DNA from: Corynebacterium sp. 21KM1197
Lineage (GTDB): Bacteria > Actinomycetota > Actinomycetes > Mycobacteriales > Mycobacteriaceae
NCBI RefSeq assembly: GCF_033783015.1
Contig: NZ_CP123907.1
Span: 62,001 to 126,000 of the forward strand
Direction: 5' to 3'
DNA length: 64,000 bases
In this document: one piece after another, positions 42,620 to 49,422 of the stretch
Position numbering within the stretch: the stretch's first letter is position 1
Layout: each line of letters starts with the position of its first letter
The notes under the pieces: generated by a model
What the model saw: the letters and a program-made list of their open reading frames with translations, nothing else
What the model was told of the DNA's origin: nothing
Databases searched by the model: none
Position numbers and translations under genes: made by a program

Positions 42620-43498
42620 CTATACCCAGTAACTCACGCGGAAGCGCCATTGGCGCATGGCCAGGAGGGTGAGGGTGAGTCCGGCGGCGGTCAATCCCAG
42701 CACCACCCACCAGTGATAGGCGGGAAGCGGCGCACCGATCATGGGGGCGCGCACGATTTCCAGGTAGTGATAAAGGGGATTGAGCTGGGCGAGGTGGGCG
42801 CGCTGGCCCGCGCCGTTGATGTTGTCGCGCAGGGTGGAGGTCATCCACACGATGGGGGTGATGTAGAAGAGGAGTTGGGTGCCGGCGTCGAGGAGCGGGG
42901 ATACATCGCGGTATCTGGTGGCGATAATGCCAAAGAACATCGCCACCCACACTCCGTTAATAATAAGGAGCGCAAAGGCCGGGATCATGAGCAGCACGTC
43001 CCAGCCCAGGTGTCGGGGAAAGATCACCATGAGCGCCACCCAGATCACCAGGTTGTGCGCCAAAAAGAGCGTTTGCTTCCACACCAGCCGGTACACGTGG
43101 ACGGAGAGCGCCGAGGGGAGTTGTTTAATCAGCCCCTCGTTGTCGATGAAAATATCTGCGCCCTCTTTAATGCAGCCGGAGATGAATCCCCAGATAATCA
43201 GCCCCACCGTCACGTGCGGCAGAAACTCCGCCAGCGGGATATTAAACAGCACGGAATACAAAAGGCCCAGGGCCAGGGCCATCACGCCGGTGGCGATGGT
43301 GATCCACAGCGGGCCCAGCACCGAGCGCTTGTAGCGCTGCTTGATGTCCTGCCAACCAAGTTGCAGCCACAGTTCGCGCTGCCCGAATCCCCGCACCAGG
43401 TCGGCCCAGGCCGCCCGGAACGTGCGGGACTGGGAGGCGGGGGCGGCGTCGCCAGTAGCCTCCGTCATCCGGGCGATGTCTGCTCTGAGGGGTTGCAT
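42620..43498 (-). CDS. wzm: Polysaccharide ABC exporter permease (Wzm/RfbD, Rv3783-like)
   Basis: A 292-residue ABC-2-type permease. After a cytoplasmic N-terminus, WADLVRGFGQRELWLQLGW and DIKQRYKRSVLGPLWITIAT form the conserved start of Wzm proteins. Six membrane helices follow, ending GLTLTLLAMRQWRFRVSYWV. Conserved re-entrant-type features (DVSPLLDAGTQLLFYITPIVW) are seen in the fourth loop. With Wzt it forms the probable galactan exporter. It is divergent from the aminotransferase-like gene, with 122 bases between starts. Confidence 0.9.
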   Translation of the reverse strand: MQPLRADIARMTEATGDAAPASQSRTFRAAWADLVRGFGQRELWLQLGWQDIKQRYKRSVLGPLWITIATGVMALALGLLYSVLFNIPLAEFLPHVTVGLIIWGFISGCIKEGADIFIDNEGLIKQLPSALSVHVYRLVWKQTLFLAHNLVIWVALMVIFPRHLGWDVLLMIPAFALLIINGVWVAMFFGIIATRYRDVSPLLDAGTQLLFYITPIVWMTSTLRDNINGAGQRAHLAQLNPLYHYLEIVRAPMIGAPLPAYHWWVVLGLTAAGLTLTLLAMRQWRFRVSYWV

Positions 43499-43620
43499 GG
43501 TTTTCCAGCCTAATGGAGGCGGGGTGGTAGAACGGGGATCAGGGCGCTGACGTGCAGATGTGGCAGTGGGCCACGGGTTGGCAATACACTTTGCTGTGAT
43601 GGAGTGAGAAAGAGGAGGCT

Positions 43621-44820
43621 ATGGGCTACGACGTTGCGGGGGTTCGGGGGCTTTATAGTGCGCTCGGGGACGGCTGGACATACCTCAACGCGCACGAGCG
43701 GCCGCAGATCCCGGAGCGGGTGATGGCGGGGGTGGCGCGCGCCTTCCGCACGGCCCCCACGCCGATCCGCGGTGGCGCGACCTCCAAGCACGGCCACGCC
43801 GCCCGCCTGGAGGGTGATCTGCACATTCAGGCCGCGCGCGTGGCGGTGGCGGACCTCGTGGGCGCCACGCCGGATCGGGTGGTGCTGGGCAGCAGCCTCG
43901 ACGCCCTCTACCGCAACCTGCTGCGCTGCATGAAGCCCATGCTGCGCCACGGTTCCTCCGTGGTGGCCTCCCGCCTGGATAGGCCGGAGCTTTCGCAGGC
44001 GCTTATCGACGCCGTCCCCGACGTCCGCTGGGCCGAGCCCGACCTCGCTACCGGGGAACTCCCCGCGTACCAGTACACCGAGCTGGTGGATCGCAGCACC
44101 CGGCTGGCCACCATTCCCGCCGCTCATGACCTGATGGGCGTGGTCACCCCGGTCAAGGAGATCGTGGAAACCGCGCACCAACTCTCCCGGCTCTGGGTGT
44201 TGGTGGACGCCTCGGCCTACGCCCCGTACCGGCTGATCGAGACGAGCGAGTGGGACGCGGACATCATCGCCCTCGACCTTGCGGCCCTGGGTGGGCCGCA
44301 ACTGGCCGCGCTGATCTTCCGCGATGAGCGCATGATTCAACGCCTGGATCGTCCCGAGCGCATGGAGGAGCCCATCTCCGCCGGGCTGGCGGGCGGGGTT
44401 CCCGCCCTGGTGGATCACTTCTCCTCCCTGGTGGAGGGCGCGCGGGGCACCCGCCGGGAGCGGCTGCGTTATTGCATGGATCACCTGGATTATTACCTCA
44501 GCGACCTGGGCCGTGACCTCGTGTTCTTCCTCGGCTCCCTGCCGAGCGTCCACATCATCGGGGTTTCCGGCGAGGCGGCCGCCGAGGCCCACGTGGATCG
44601 GGTGCCGCGCATTTCCTTTGCGGTGCGCGACGTCCCCGCGCAGACCGTTTACCAGCGGCTCTTGGACAATGACCTCTACACCACCCTCACCCCCCACACC
44701 CCCCTGCTGGAGGCGATGGGAATCGAGGAGATCGGCGGCGCGGTGACCGTCTCCCTGGCCCCCTTCAACCAGGGGCACGATGTGGATCACCTCACCCGCG
44801 TGGTGGCTTCGCTGGGCTAG
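43621..44820 (+). CDS. Class V aminotransferase-fold protein lacking the usual PLP lysine (Rv3778c-like)
   Basis: A 399-residue protein with the fold of cysteine desulfurase-type (class V) PLP enzymes: an N-terminal YLNAHERPQIPERV, an HAARLEG stretch, VVLGSSLDALYRNLLRC, and the conserved Asp in WVLVDASAYAPYRLI. The Schiff-base lysine, normally in an S/H-x-K motif some 25 residues after that Asp, is not there. The segment reads ADIIALDLAALGGPQLAALIF, and no other lysine occurs nearby. It is thus a probable pseudoenzyme or one that uses PLP differently. AGGAGG precedes ATG 43621. It converges with the quinone oxidoreductase gene, 7 bases apart. Confidence 0.75.
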   Translation: MGYDVAGVRGLYSALGDGWTYLNAHERPQIPERVMAGVARAFRTAPTPIRGGATSKHGHAARLEGDLHIQAARVAVADLVGATPDRVVLGSSLDALYRNLLRCMKPMLRHGSSVVASRLDRPELSQALIDAVPDVRWAEPDLATGELPAYQYTELVDRSTRLATIPAAHDLMGVVTPVKEIVETAHQLSRLWVLVDASAYAPYRLIETSEWDADIIALDLAALGGPQLAALIFRDERMIQRLDRPERMEEPISAGLAGGVPALVDHFSSLVEGARGTRRERLRYCMDHLDYYLSDLGRDLVFFLGSLPSVHIIGVSGEAAAEAHVDRVPRISFAVRDVPAQTVYQRLLDNDLYTTLTPHTPLLEAMGIEEIGGAVTVSLAPFNQGHDVDHLTRVVASLG

Positions 44821-44827
44821 GCGAGGT

Positions 44828-45784
44828 CTAGACTTCCAGGGCGACCTTGCCCGTGACCTCCCCGTTGTTCAGGGCGGCGTGGGCCTGGGCGGCCTGGGCG
44901 AGCGGGTAGGTGGCGTGCACGCGGTGTTGGAGCGCGCCGCTGGCGAGCATGGGCCAGACGTTATCCACGGTGGCGGCCACGATGGCGGCCTTATCCTCCA
45001 GATCGCGGGCGCGCAGGGTGGTGGCGTGAATACTCTGGCGGCGCGGCAGCATGGCACCCAGATTCACCTCTGCCTTGATGCCGCCCTGGAGCCCGATGAT
45101 GACGAGGCGGCCGTCGAGAGCCAAGCAGCGCATATTCCTGTCTAGGTACTTTGCACCGATAATATCCAAAATCACATCGCAGGAGCCGCGCAGTTCCTCC
45201 GTAAAATCCTGTTCCCGATAATTAATCAAAATATCCGCGCCGAGCTCCCGGCAAAACTCCAATTTCTCCGCCGAACCGGCCGTCACGGCCACCTCCGCGC
45301 CCAGGGCCTTGGCCACCTGAATCGCGCACGCGCCGATCCCGCCGGCCCCGCCGTGAATGAGCAGCCGCTGCCCCTCACGCAACTCGGCCACCATGCTCAG
45401 ATTCGACCACACCGTGCAGGCCACCTCCATCACCGAGCCAGTCTCCGCCAGCGTGAGGCCGCGCGGCACCGGGGCGAGTTGCCCCTGCGGCACCGCCACG
45501 TATTCCGCGTAGCCGCCCCCGGCCAGCAGGCACCCCACCTCCTCCCCAGGGGTGCGGCCGGTATCCCCGGCGTCCACTATCGTGCCGGAGCACTCCAAAC
45601 CCATGATCTCCGAGGCCCCCGGAGGCGGCGGATAATGCCCCCGCGCCTGCAAAAGGTCGCCGCGATTCACCCCGGCGGTGTGCACTTTCACCAGCACCTC
45701 GCCGGACCGTAATTCCGGTGTCGCTGTTTCCACGAGTGCCAGGGAACGCGGATCGGCAGGGTCGGTCAGCGTGATTGCTTTCAT
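44828..45784 (-). CDS. NAD(P)H quinone oxidoreductase, zinc-independent MDR family (Rv3777-like)
   Basis: A 318-residue medium-chain reductase. The N-terminal GroES-like domain shows TAGVNRGDLLQARGHYPPPPG and MGLECSGTIVDAG. The Rossmann domain has LIHGGAGGIGACAIQVAKALG and AGSAEKLEFCRELGADILINY. No zinc-binding cysteines of alcohol dehydrogenases are present, which places it in the PIG3/Qor group that reduces quinones with NAD(P)H. ATG 45784 gives normal length; the upstream frame runs into the tRNA-Ser gene. No operon partners. Confidence 0.9.
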   Translation of the reverse strand: MKAITLTDPADPRSLALVETATPELRSGEVLVKVHTAGVNRGDLLQARGHYPPPPGASEIMGLECSGTIVDAGDTGRTPGEEVGCLLAGGGYAEYVAVPQGQLAPVPRGLTLAETGSVMEVACTVWSNLSMVAELREGQRLLIHGGAGGIGACAIQVAKALGAEVAVTAGSAEKLEFCRELGADILINYREQDFTEELRGSCDVILDIIGAKYLDRNMRCLALDGRLVIIGLQGGIKAEVNLGAMLPRRQSIHATTLRARDLEDKAAIVAATVDNVWPMLASGALQHRVHATYPLAQAAQAHAALNNGEVTGKVALEV

Positions 45785-45846
45785 GGCCCCCAGGGTAGAG
45801 GCTCCGGGCGGGTTGGGTAGGGTGATGAGTGTCGCCGTGGCGGCAA

Positions 45847-45931
45847 GGAGACGTGGCAGAGCGGCCGAATGCACTGGTCTTGAAAACCAGCGGGTGTCAC
45901 AGCCCCAGGGGTTCAAATCCCCTCGTCTCCG
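45847..45931 (+). tRNA. tRNA-Ser (anticodon TGA)
   Basis: GGAGACG pairs with CGTCTCC. The anticodon stem-loop CTGGTCTTGAAAACCAG presents TGA. A long variable arm (CGGGTGTCACAGCCC) marks a class II serine tRNA, and the T-arm has GGGGTTCAAATCCCC. CCA is not encoded. A T-run terminator (GCTTTTTCTT) follows at once. Confidence 0.95.
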
Positions 45932-45952
45932 CTTTTTCTTGTGGTGGTGAGC

Positions 45953-46020
45953 GGCGCTAAGGGGTGCCATTAGCGGGGTGCTGGTTCTGATTCCCCGGCT
46001 AGCGGCACCCCTTGGTGTTG
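45953..46020. repeat. Intergenic palindrome, copy 14
   Basis: Left arm GGCGCTAAGGGGTGCCATTA; right arm CTAGCGGCACCCCTTGGTG. It lies about 20 bases behind tRNA-Ser. Confidence 0.85.
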
Positions 46021-46054
46021 CTGGGGCGTGGCGCTGCTCTCGGGGGCTCGGGGC

Positions 46055-46124
46055 ACAGCTCTAAGGGGTGCCGCCTCGGGGGCGCGGCGGCCAAAAATTG
46101 CGCTAATGGCACCCCTTGGGGTTG
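46055..46124. repeat. Intergenic palindrome, copy 15
   Basis: Left arm ACAGCTCTAAGGGGTGCCGC; right arm GCTAATGGCACCCCTTGGGG. Confidence 0.83.
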
Positions 46125-46185
46125 GGGGCCGCTTATCGACGCCCCCGCCTGAACCACGCCCGCCTTTTCCTCACGTCCCCTCATC

Positions 46186-46248
46186 CCAAGGGGTGCCATT
46201 AGAAGGCGGCTGGCCTCAATCCCAGCCCCACTGACACCCTTAAGCGCG
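46186..46248. repeat. Intergenic palindrome, copy 16 (right arm degenerate)
   Basis: Left arm CCCAAGGGGTGCCATTAGA. The right arm, CTGACACCCTTAAGCG, has lost bases of the GGCACCCC core. Confidence 0.7.
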
Positions 46249-46296
46249 GGCGCGGGAGAGTGAGCGGTGGGGCGTCGATAAGCGGGTGGGTGGAAG

Positions 46297-46366
46297 CAAC
46301 GCTAAGGGGTGCCACCAGCCCCCGGAAACCCCGGGAATACCCGCTAGTGGCACCCCTTAGCGCTGT
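46297..46366. repeat. Intergenic palindrome, copy 17
   Basis: Left arm CAACGCTAAGGGGTGCCACC; right arm CTAGTGGCACCCCTTAGCGC. It lies 10 bases beyond the aminotransferase stop. Confidence 0.87.
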
Positions 46367-46376
46367 GGCACAGCCC

Positions 46377-47423
46377 CTAAACCCCGCCCAGGCCCAGTTC
46401 CCGCCAGGCGGCGATGACCTGATCCACCTCGGCCTGGGTGGTCACGCTGATGCGCACGCCGTCGGGGAAGGCGCGGACGAGGATCTGGCGGGTGGCCAGG
46501 GCGTCGGCGATGCGGGTGGGGTAGTCCGGGTCGCCCTCCGGGGTGGGGAGCCAGACGAAGTTGCCCTCGGAGGGGAGGGAGCCGATCTCCTCGCTCAGGC
46601 GCTGGCGCTGCGCCACCACCTCCTCGGTGCGGGCCAGGAGTTCCGGGCCGGCCTCAAGGGAGGCGATGGCGGCGGCCTGGGCCACGGAGGAGATGGAGAA
46701 GGGAATGCAGACCTTGTTGAGGGCCTCGATGTATTCGGCGGGGCCAAAGGCGTATCCCACGCGCGCCCCGGCGAGCCCGTAGGCCTTGGAGAAGGTGCGC
46801 AGGGCCACCAGGTTGGGCCAGCGGCCGATCTCGATGGTGCCCTCGGGGGTATCTTCGGCGCGGTTGAACTCGTAGTACGCCTCGTCCAGGGCCACGGTGA
46901 TGTGGCTGGGGACGCGCTCCATGAAGGAGTCGAACTCCGCCTGGGTAAGGGTGGAGCCGGTGGGGTTATTGGGGTTGCAGAGGAAGATGAGCGTGGTGCG
47001 CTCGGTGATGGCCGCGATCATGGCGTCGAGGTCGTGCCGCCCGGCGGAATCCACGGGCACCGTCACGGGCTTTGCGCCCACCACCTGCGCAAAGATGGGG
47101 TATGCCTCGAAGCTGCGCCAGGGGAAGATCACCTCATTGTCCGGGCCGCTGGTGATCTGCACGAGCTGCTGGCACAGCGCCGAGGAGCCGCAGCCGGTGG
47201 CCACCTGCTCCACCGGCACCCCGAGGTGCTCGGCCAGGCGGTGCCGCAGGGTGTTCACGCCCATGTCCGGGTAGCGGTTTGCCCCGGCCACGGCGCGATT
47301 CATGGCCTCCACCACGGAGGGCAGCGGCGGGGTGGACATCTCGTTGGAGGAAATCTTGATGGCCTCCTCAAGATTCTCACCGGGAATGTACGCGGGAATG
47401 GAAGCGAGATCGGGGCGAATCAT
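46377..47423 (-). CDS. pat: Histidinol-phosphate/aromatic aminotransferase (HisC2/Pat)
   Basis: A 348-residue class I/II PLP aminotransferase. The substrate and cofactor motifs are IPAYIPG, SSNEM, ATGCGSSALCQQLVQ, FLCNPNNPTGS (Asn/Pro), VALDEAYYEF (Asp/Tyr) and the PLP lysine in RTFSKAYGLAGARVGY. The GSSALC version of the phosphate loop resembles corynebacterial aromatic aminotransferase Pat and mycobacterial HisC2 (Rv3772), which makes phenylalanine or histidinol-phosphate. ATG 47423 fits a leaderless promoter; the upstream frame is not coding. Confidence 0.88.
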   Translation of the reverse strand: MIRPDLASIPAYIPGENLEEAIKISSNEMSTPPLPSVVEAMNRAVAGANRYPDMGVNTLRHRLAEHLGVPVEQVATGCGSSALCQQLVQITSGPDNEVIFPWRSFEAYPIFAQVVGAKPVTVPVDSAGRHDLDAMIAAITERTTLIFLCNPNNPTGSTLTQAEFDSFMERVPSHITVALDEAYYEFNRAEDTPEGTIEIGRWPNLVALRTFSKAYGLAGARVGYAFGPAEYIEALNKVCIPFSISSVAQAAAIASLEAGPELLARTEEVVAQRQRLSEEIGSLPSEGNFVWLPTPEGDPDYPTRIADALATRQILVRAFPDGVRISVTTQAEVDQVIAAWRELGLGGV

Positions 47424-47430
47424 AGCGAAC

Positions 47431-47436
47431 AGTCTA
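47431..47436 (-). promoter_or_regulatory. -10 box TAGACT for the aminotransferase gene, leaderless geometry
   Basis: On the minus strand TAGACT ends 7 bases before ATG 47423, with GTTCGCT between. No ribosome binding site fits in the gap. Confidence 0.45.
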
Positions 47437-47527
47437 TCGCGGCCGGGCTTATCGCAGGGGCTTATCGACGCCCCGCCACCCGGTTTGTGGTTCGCGGGAG
47501 TCACCGGGTATCCTCTTAGGAGGTTTA

Positions 47528-47616
47528 GGAGACGTGCCAGAGCGGCCGAATGGGGCTCACTGCTAATGAGTTGTCCTCTTAACGGGGGACCGGAGGTTCA
47601 AATCCTCTCGTCTCCG
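47528..47616 (+). tRNA. tRNA-Ser (anticodon GCT)
   Basis: GGAGACG...CGTCTCC acceptor stem, anticodon loop CTGCTAA within CTCACTGCTAATGAG, giving GCT. The variable arm (about 20 bases, TTGTCCTCTTAACGGGGGAC) is long, as in serine tRNAs. The T-arm reads GGAGGTTCAAATCCTC. It is followed 4 bases later by tRNA-Arg. Confidence 0.95.
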
Positions 47617-47620
47617 CCAC

Positions 47621-47696
47621 GCGCCCGTGGCTCAACGGATAGAGCATCTGACTACGGATCAGAAGGTTGGGGGTTCGAATCCCTCCGGGCGCACCA
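47621..47696 (+). tRNA. tRNA-Arg (anticodon ACG), copy 1, CCA encoded
   Basis: GCGCCCG pairs with CGGGCGC; anticodon stem-loop CTGACTACGGATCAG gives ACG (read as ICG); T-arm GGGGGTTCGAATCCCTC. Here the 3' end reads ACCA, so CCA is genomically encoded. The body is identical to the second copy at 49185. Confidence 0.95.
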
Positions 47697-47773
47697 AGCA
47701 TAGGTTCTGTTTCTACTCGATGACGGTGGAGGCGGGGCCTTTTTCATTATCTCCCCGCGATGCAGGAGCACTC

Positions 47774-49105
47774 ATGGCCACTGACAAGATCGCTCGTTTG
47801 GACCTCGATCCCGCCCGCGCCCCGCAGTTAGCGCAGGAACTGGAGCAGACCCCCACCCGCGAGGTCATCGAGCTGGTGGAGCGCAGTACCGCCACCCGCG
47901 CGGCCCTCATTCTGCGCCTGCTGCCCCGGAGCCGCGCCATCGACGTCTTTGACGCCCTGGACCCCGCGCACCAGGCCGATCTCATCGGGGCCTTGCAGAG
48001 CAAGGAGACCTACGAGTTCTTCGAGGATATGGACCCGGATGACCGCGTCTCCCTCCTCGATGAGTTGCCCGCGGAGATCGCGGAGCAGTTGCTGCGCAAC
48101 CTGGATGCCACCGAGCGCGATGTCACCGGCGTGGTGCTGGGCTACCCCAAGGGCTCGGTGGGGCGTCGCATGTCTCCCGAGGTGCCCACCATCTATGCGG
48201 ATATGACGGCGGGGGAGGCGCTGGCGGAGGTGCGTCGGCAAGCGCACGAGGTGGAAACGATCTACCTCATTCCCATCACCAACCGGGACCGTCGCCTGGT
48301 GGGGGTGTGTACCCTGCGCGAGGTGTTCACGGCGGAACCGGAAACCCCGCTGGCCAGCCTCATGGTGGAGCCGGTGTACGCCAACGCGCACGACGACGCC
48401 GAGGAGACCGCCCGTTGGTTCCTGCCGCTGGATTACCTCGCCATTCCCATCGTGGATGATTCCACGCGCCTGGTGGGCATCCTCACCTTCGACGACGCCG
48501 CCGACATTGCGGAGGAGGCCGAATCCGAGGACTCCGCTCGCGCCGGTGGTGCCGAGCCGTTGCAACAGCCCTACCTCTCCACCCCGCTGCTGAAGCTGGT
48601 GCGCTCCCGCGTGGTGTGGCTGCTGGTGCTGGCGGTTTCCGCGCTGCTGACGGTGAAGGTGCTGGATACCTTCGAGGCCACCCTCTCCCAGGCCGTGGTG
48701 CTCTCCTTATTTATCCCGCTGCTCACCGGCACGGGCGGTAACACGGGCAACCAGGCCGCCACCACGGTCACCCGCTCGTTGGCGCTGGGGGACGTGCGCA
48801 AGAGGGACGTCGCTCAGGTGATGTGGCGCGAGTTGCGGGTGGGGCTGGTGCTGGGTGCGCTGCTGGGATCGCTCGGCTTCACGCTGGCCACGCTGGTGTA
48901 TGGGCTGCCCATCGGCATGGTGATCGGGCTGACCATGCTGGCGGTGTGCACCATGTCCGCCACGGTGGGCGGGGCCATGCCGATCATCGCCAAGGCGGTG
49001 GGGGCGGACCCGGCGGTGTTCTCCAATCCGTTCATCTCCACGTTCTGCGACGCCACCGGCCTGATCGTGTACTTCTGCATCGCCAAGGCAATCTTGGGGC
49101 TGTGA
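47774..49105 (+). CDS. mgtE: Magnesium transporter MgtE
   Basis: A 443-residue MgtE. The N-terminal superhelical domain (about residues 10-125, with VIELVERSTATRAALILRLL) is followed by a CBS pair (about residues 130-255, VPTIYADMTAGEAL and LDYLAIPIVDDSTRLVGILT). The five-helix membrane domain carries PLLTGTGGNTGNQAATTVTR, the ion-selective motif, and DATGLIVYFCIAKAILGL at the end. ATG 47774, with GCAGGAG about 7 bases before it, is preferred over ATG 47720. The gene sits exactly between two identical tRNA-Arg genes. Cytosolic magnesium is expected to close the pore through the N and CBS domains. Confidence 0.93.
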   Translation: MATDKIARLDLDPARAPQLAQELEQTPTREVIELVERSTATRAALILRLLPRSRAIDVFDALDPAHQADLIGALQSKETYEFFEDMDPDDRVSLLDELPAEIAEQLLRNLDATERDVTGVVLGYPKGSVGRRMSPEVPTIYADMTAGEALAEVRRQAHEVETIYLIPITNRDRRLVGVCTLREVFTAEPETPLASLMVEPVYANAHDDAEETARWFLPLDYLAIPIVDDSTRLVGILTFDDAADIAEEAESEDSARAGGAEPLQQPYLSTPLLKLVRSRVVWLLVLAVSALLTVKVLDTFEATLSQAVVLSLFIPLLTGTGGNTGNQAATTVTRSLALGDVRKRDVAQVMWRELRVGLVLGALLGSLGFTLATLVYGLPIGMVIGLTMLAVCTMSATVGGAMPIIAKAVGADPAVFSNPFISTFCDATGLIVYFCIAKAILGL

Positions 49106-49184
49106 CCAGGTAATTTGTTGGTCTTTTGGGGGAGGAGTAACCTCTCTTTTCAGAGCAACCGCGTTATGTACGCTGGTGTTGCCT

Positions 49185-49257
49185 GCGCCCGTGGCTCAAC
49201 GGATAGAGCATCTGACTACGGATCAGAAGGTTGGGGGTTCGAATCCCTCCGGGCGCA
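49185..49257 (+). tRNA. tRNA-Arg (anticodon ACG), copy 2, no encoded CCA
   Basis: Identical over the 73-base body to the copy at 47621, but followed by CTTTTTTG rather than CCA. The T-run directly behind it may terminate transcription. Confidence 0.95.
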
Positions 49258-49410
49258 CTTTTTTGTATGTGGGGGTTGTTTGGGTTCGGGGACGTCGCAA
49301 GGTTCCTCCGAACCCCACGGTGTTTCTGGCGGTTGGTGCGTTCCCCAAGACGCCTGGGTGTAGGGGCCGTGGAGCCCCCGCCAAGCACTGAAAAAGACCG
49401 GGGATTCTGC

Positions 49411-49416
49411 CACAAT
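49411..49416 (+). promoter_or_regulatory. -10-like CACAAT for the ushA-like gene
   Basis: CACAAT ends 6 bases before GTG 49423. The overlapping region lacks a ribosome binding site, so a leaderless GTG start is plausible. It is a weaker box than the others. Confidence 0.3.
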
Positions 49417-49422
49417 GAGCGC

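Larger units (their letters stand above)
45932..46376. other. Intergenic cluster of four palindromes
   Basis: 445 bases between tRNA-Ser and the convergent aminotransferase stop hold no gene, only four palindrome copies nearly back to back and two CTTATCGACG motifs (46132, 46273) between them. It is the densest cluster in the window. Confidence 0.7.

Noticed and set aside
43621..44820. Annotation as an active cysteine desulfurase
   Set aside because: The Schiff-base lysine is missing, and there is no SufU/IscU or other Fe-S gene nearby.
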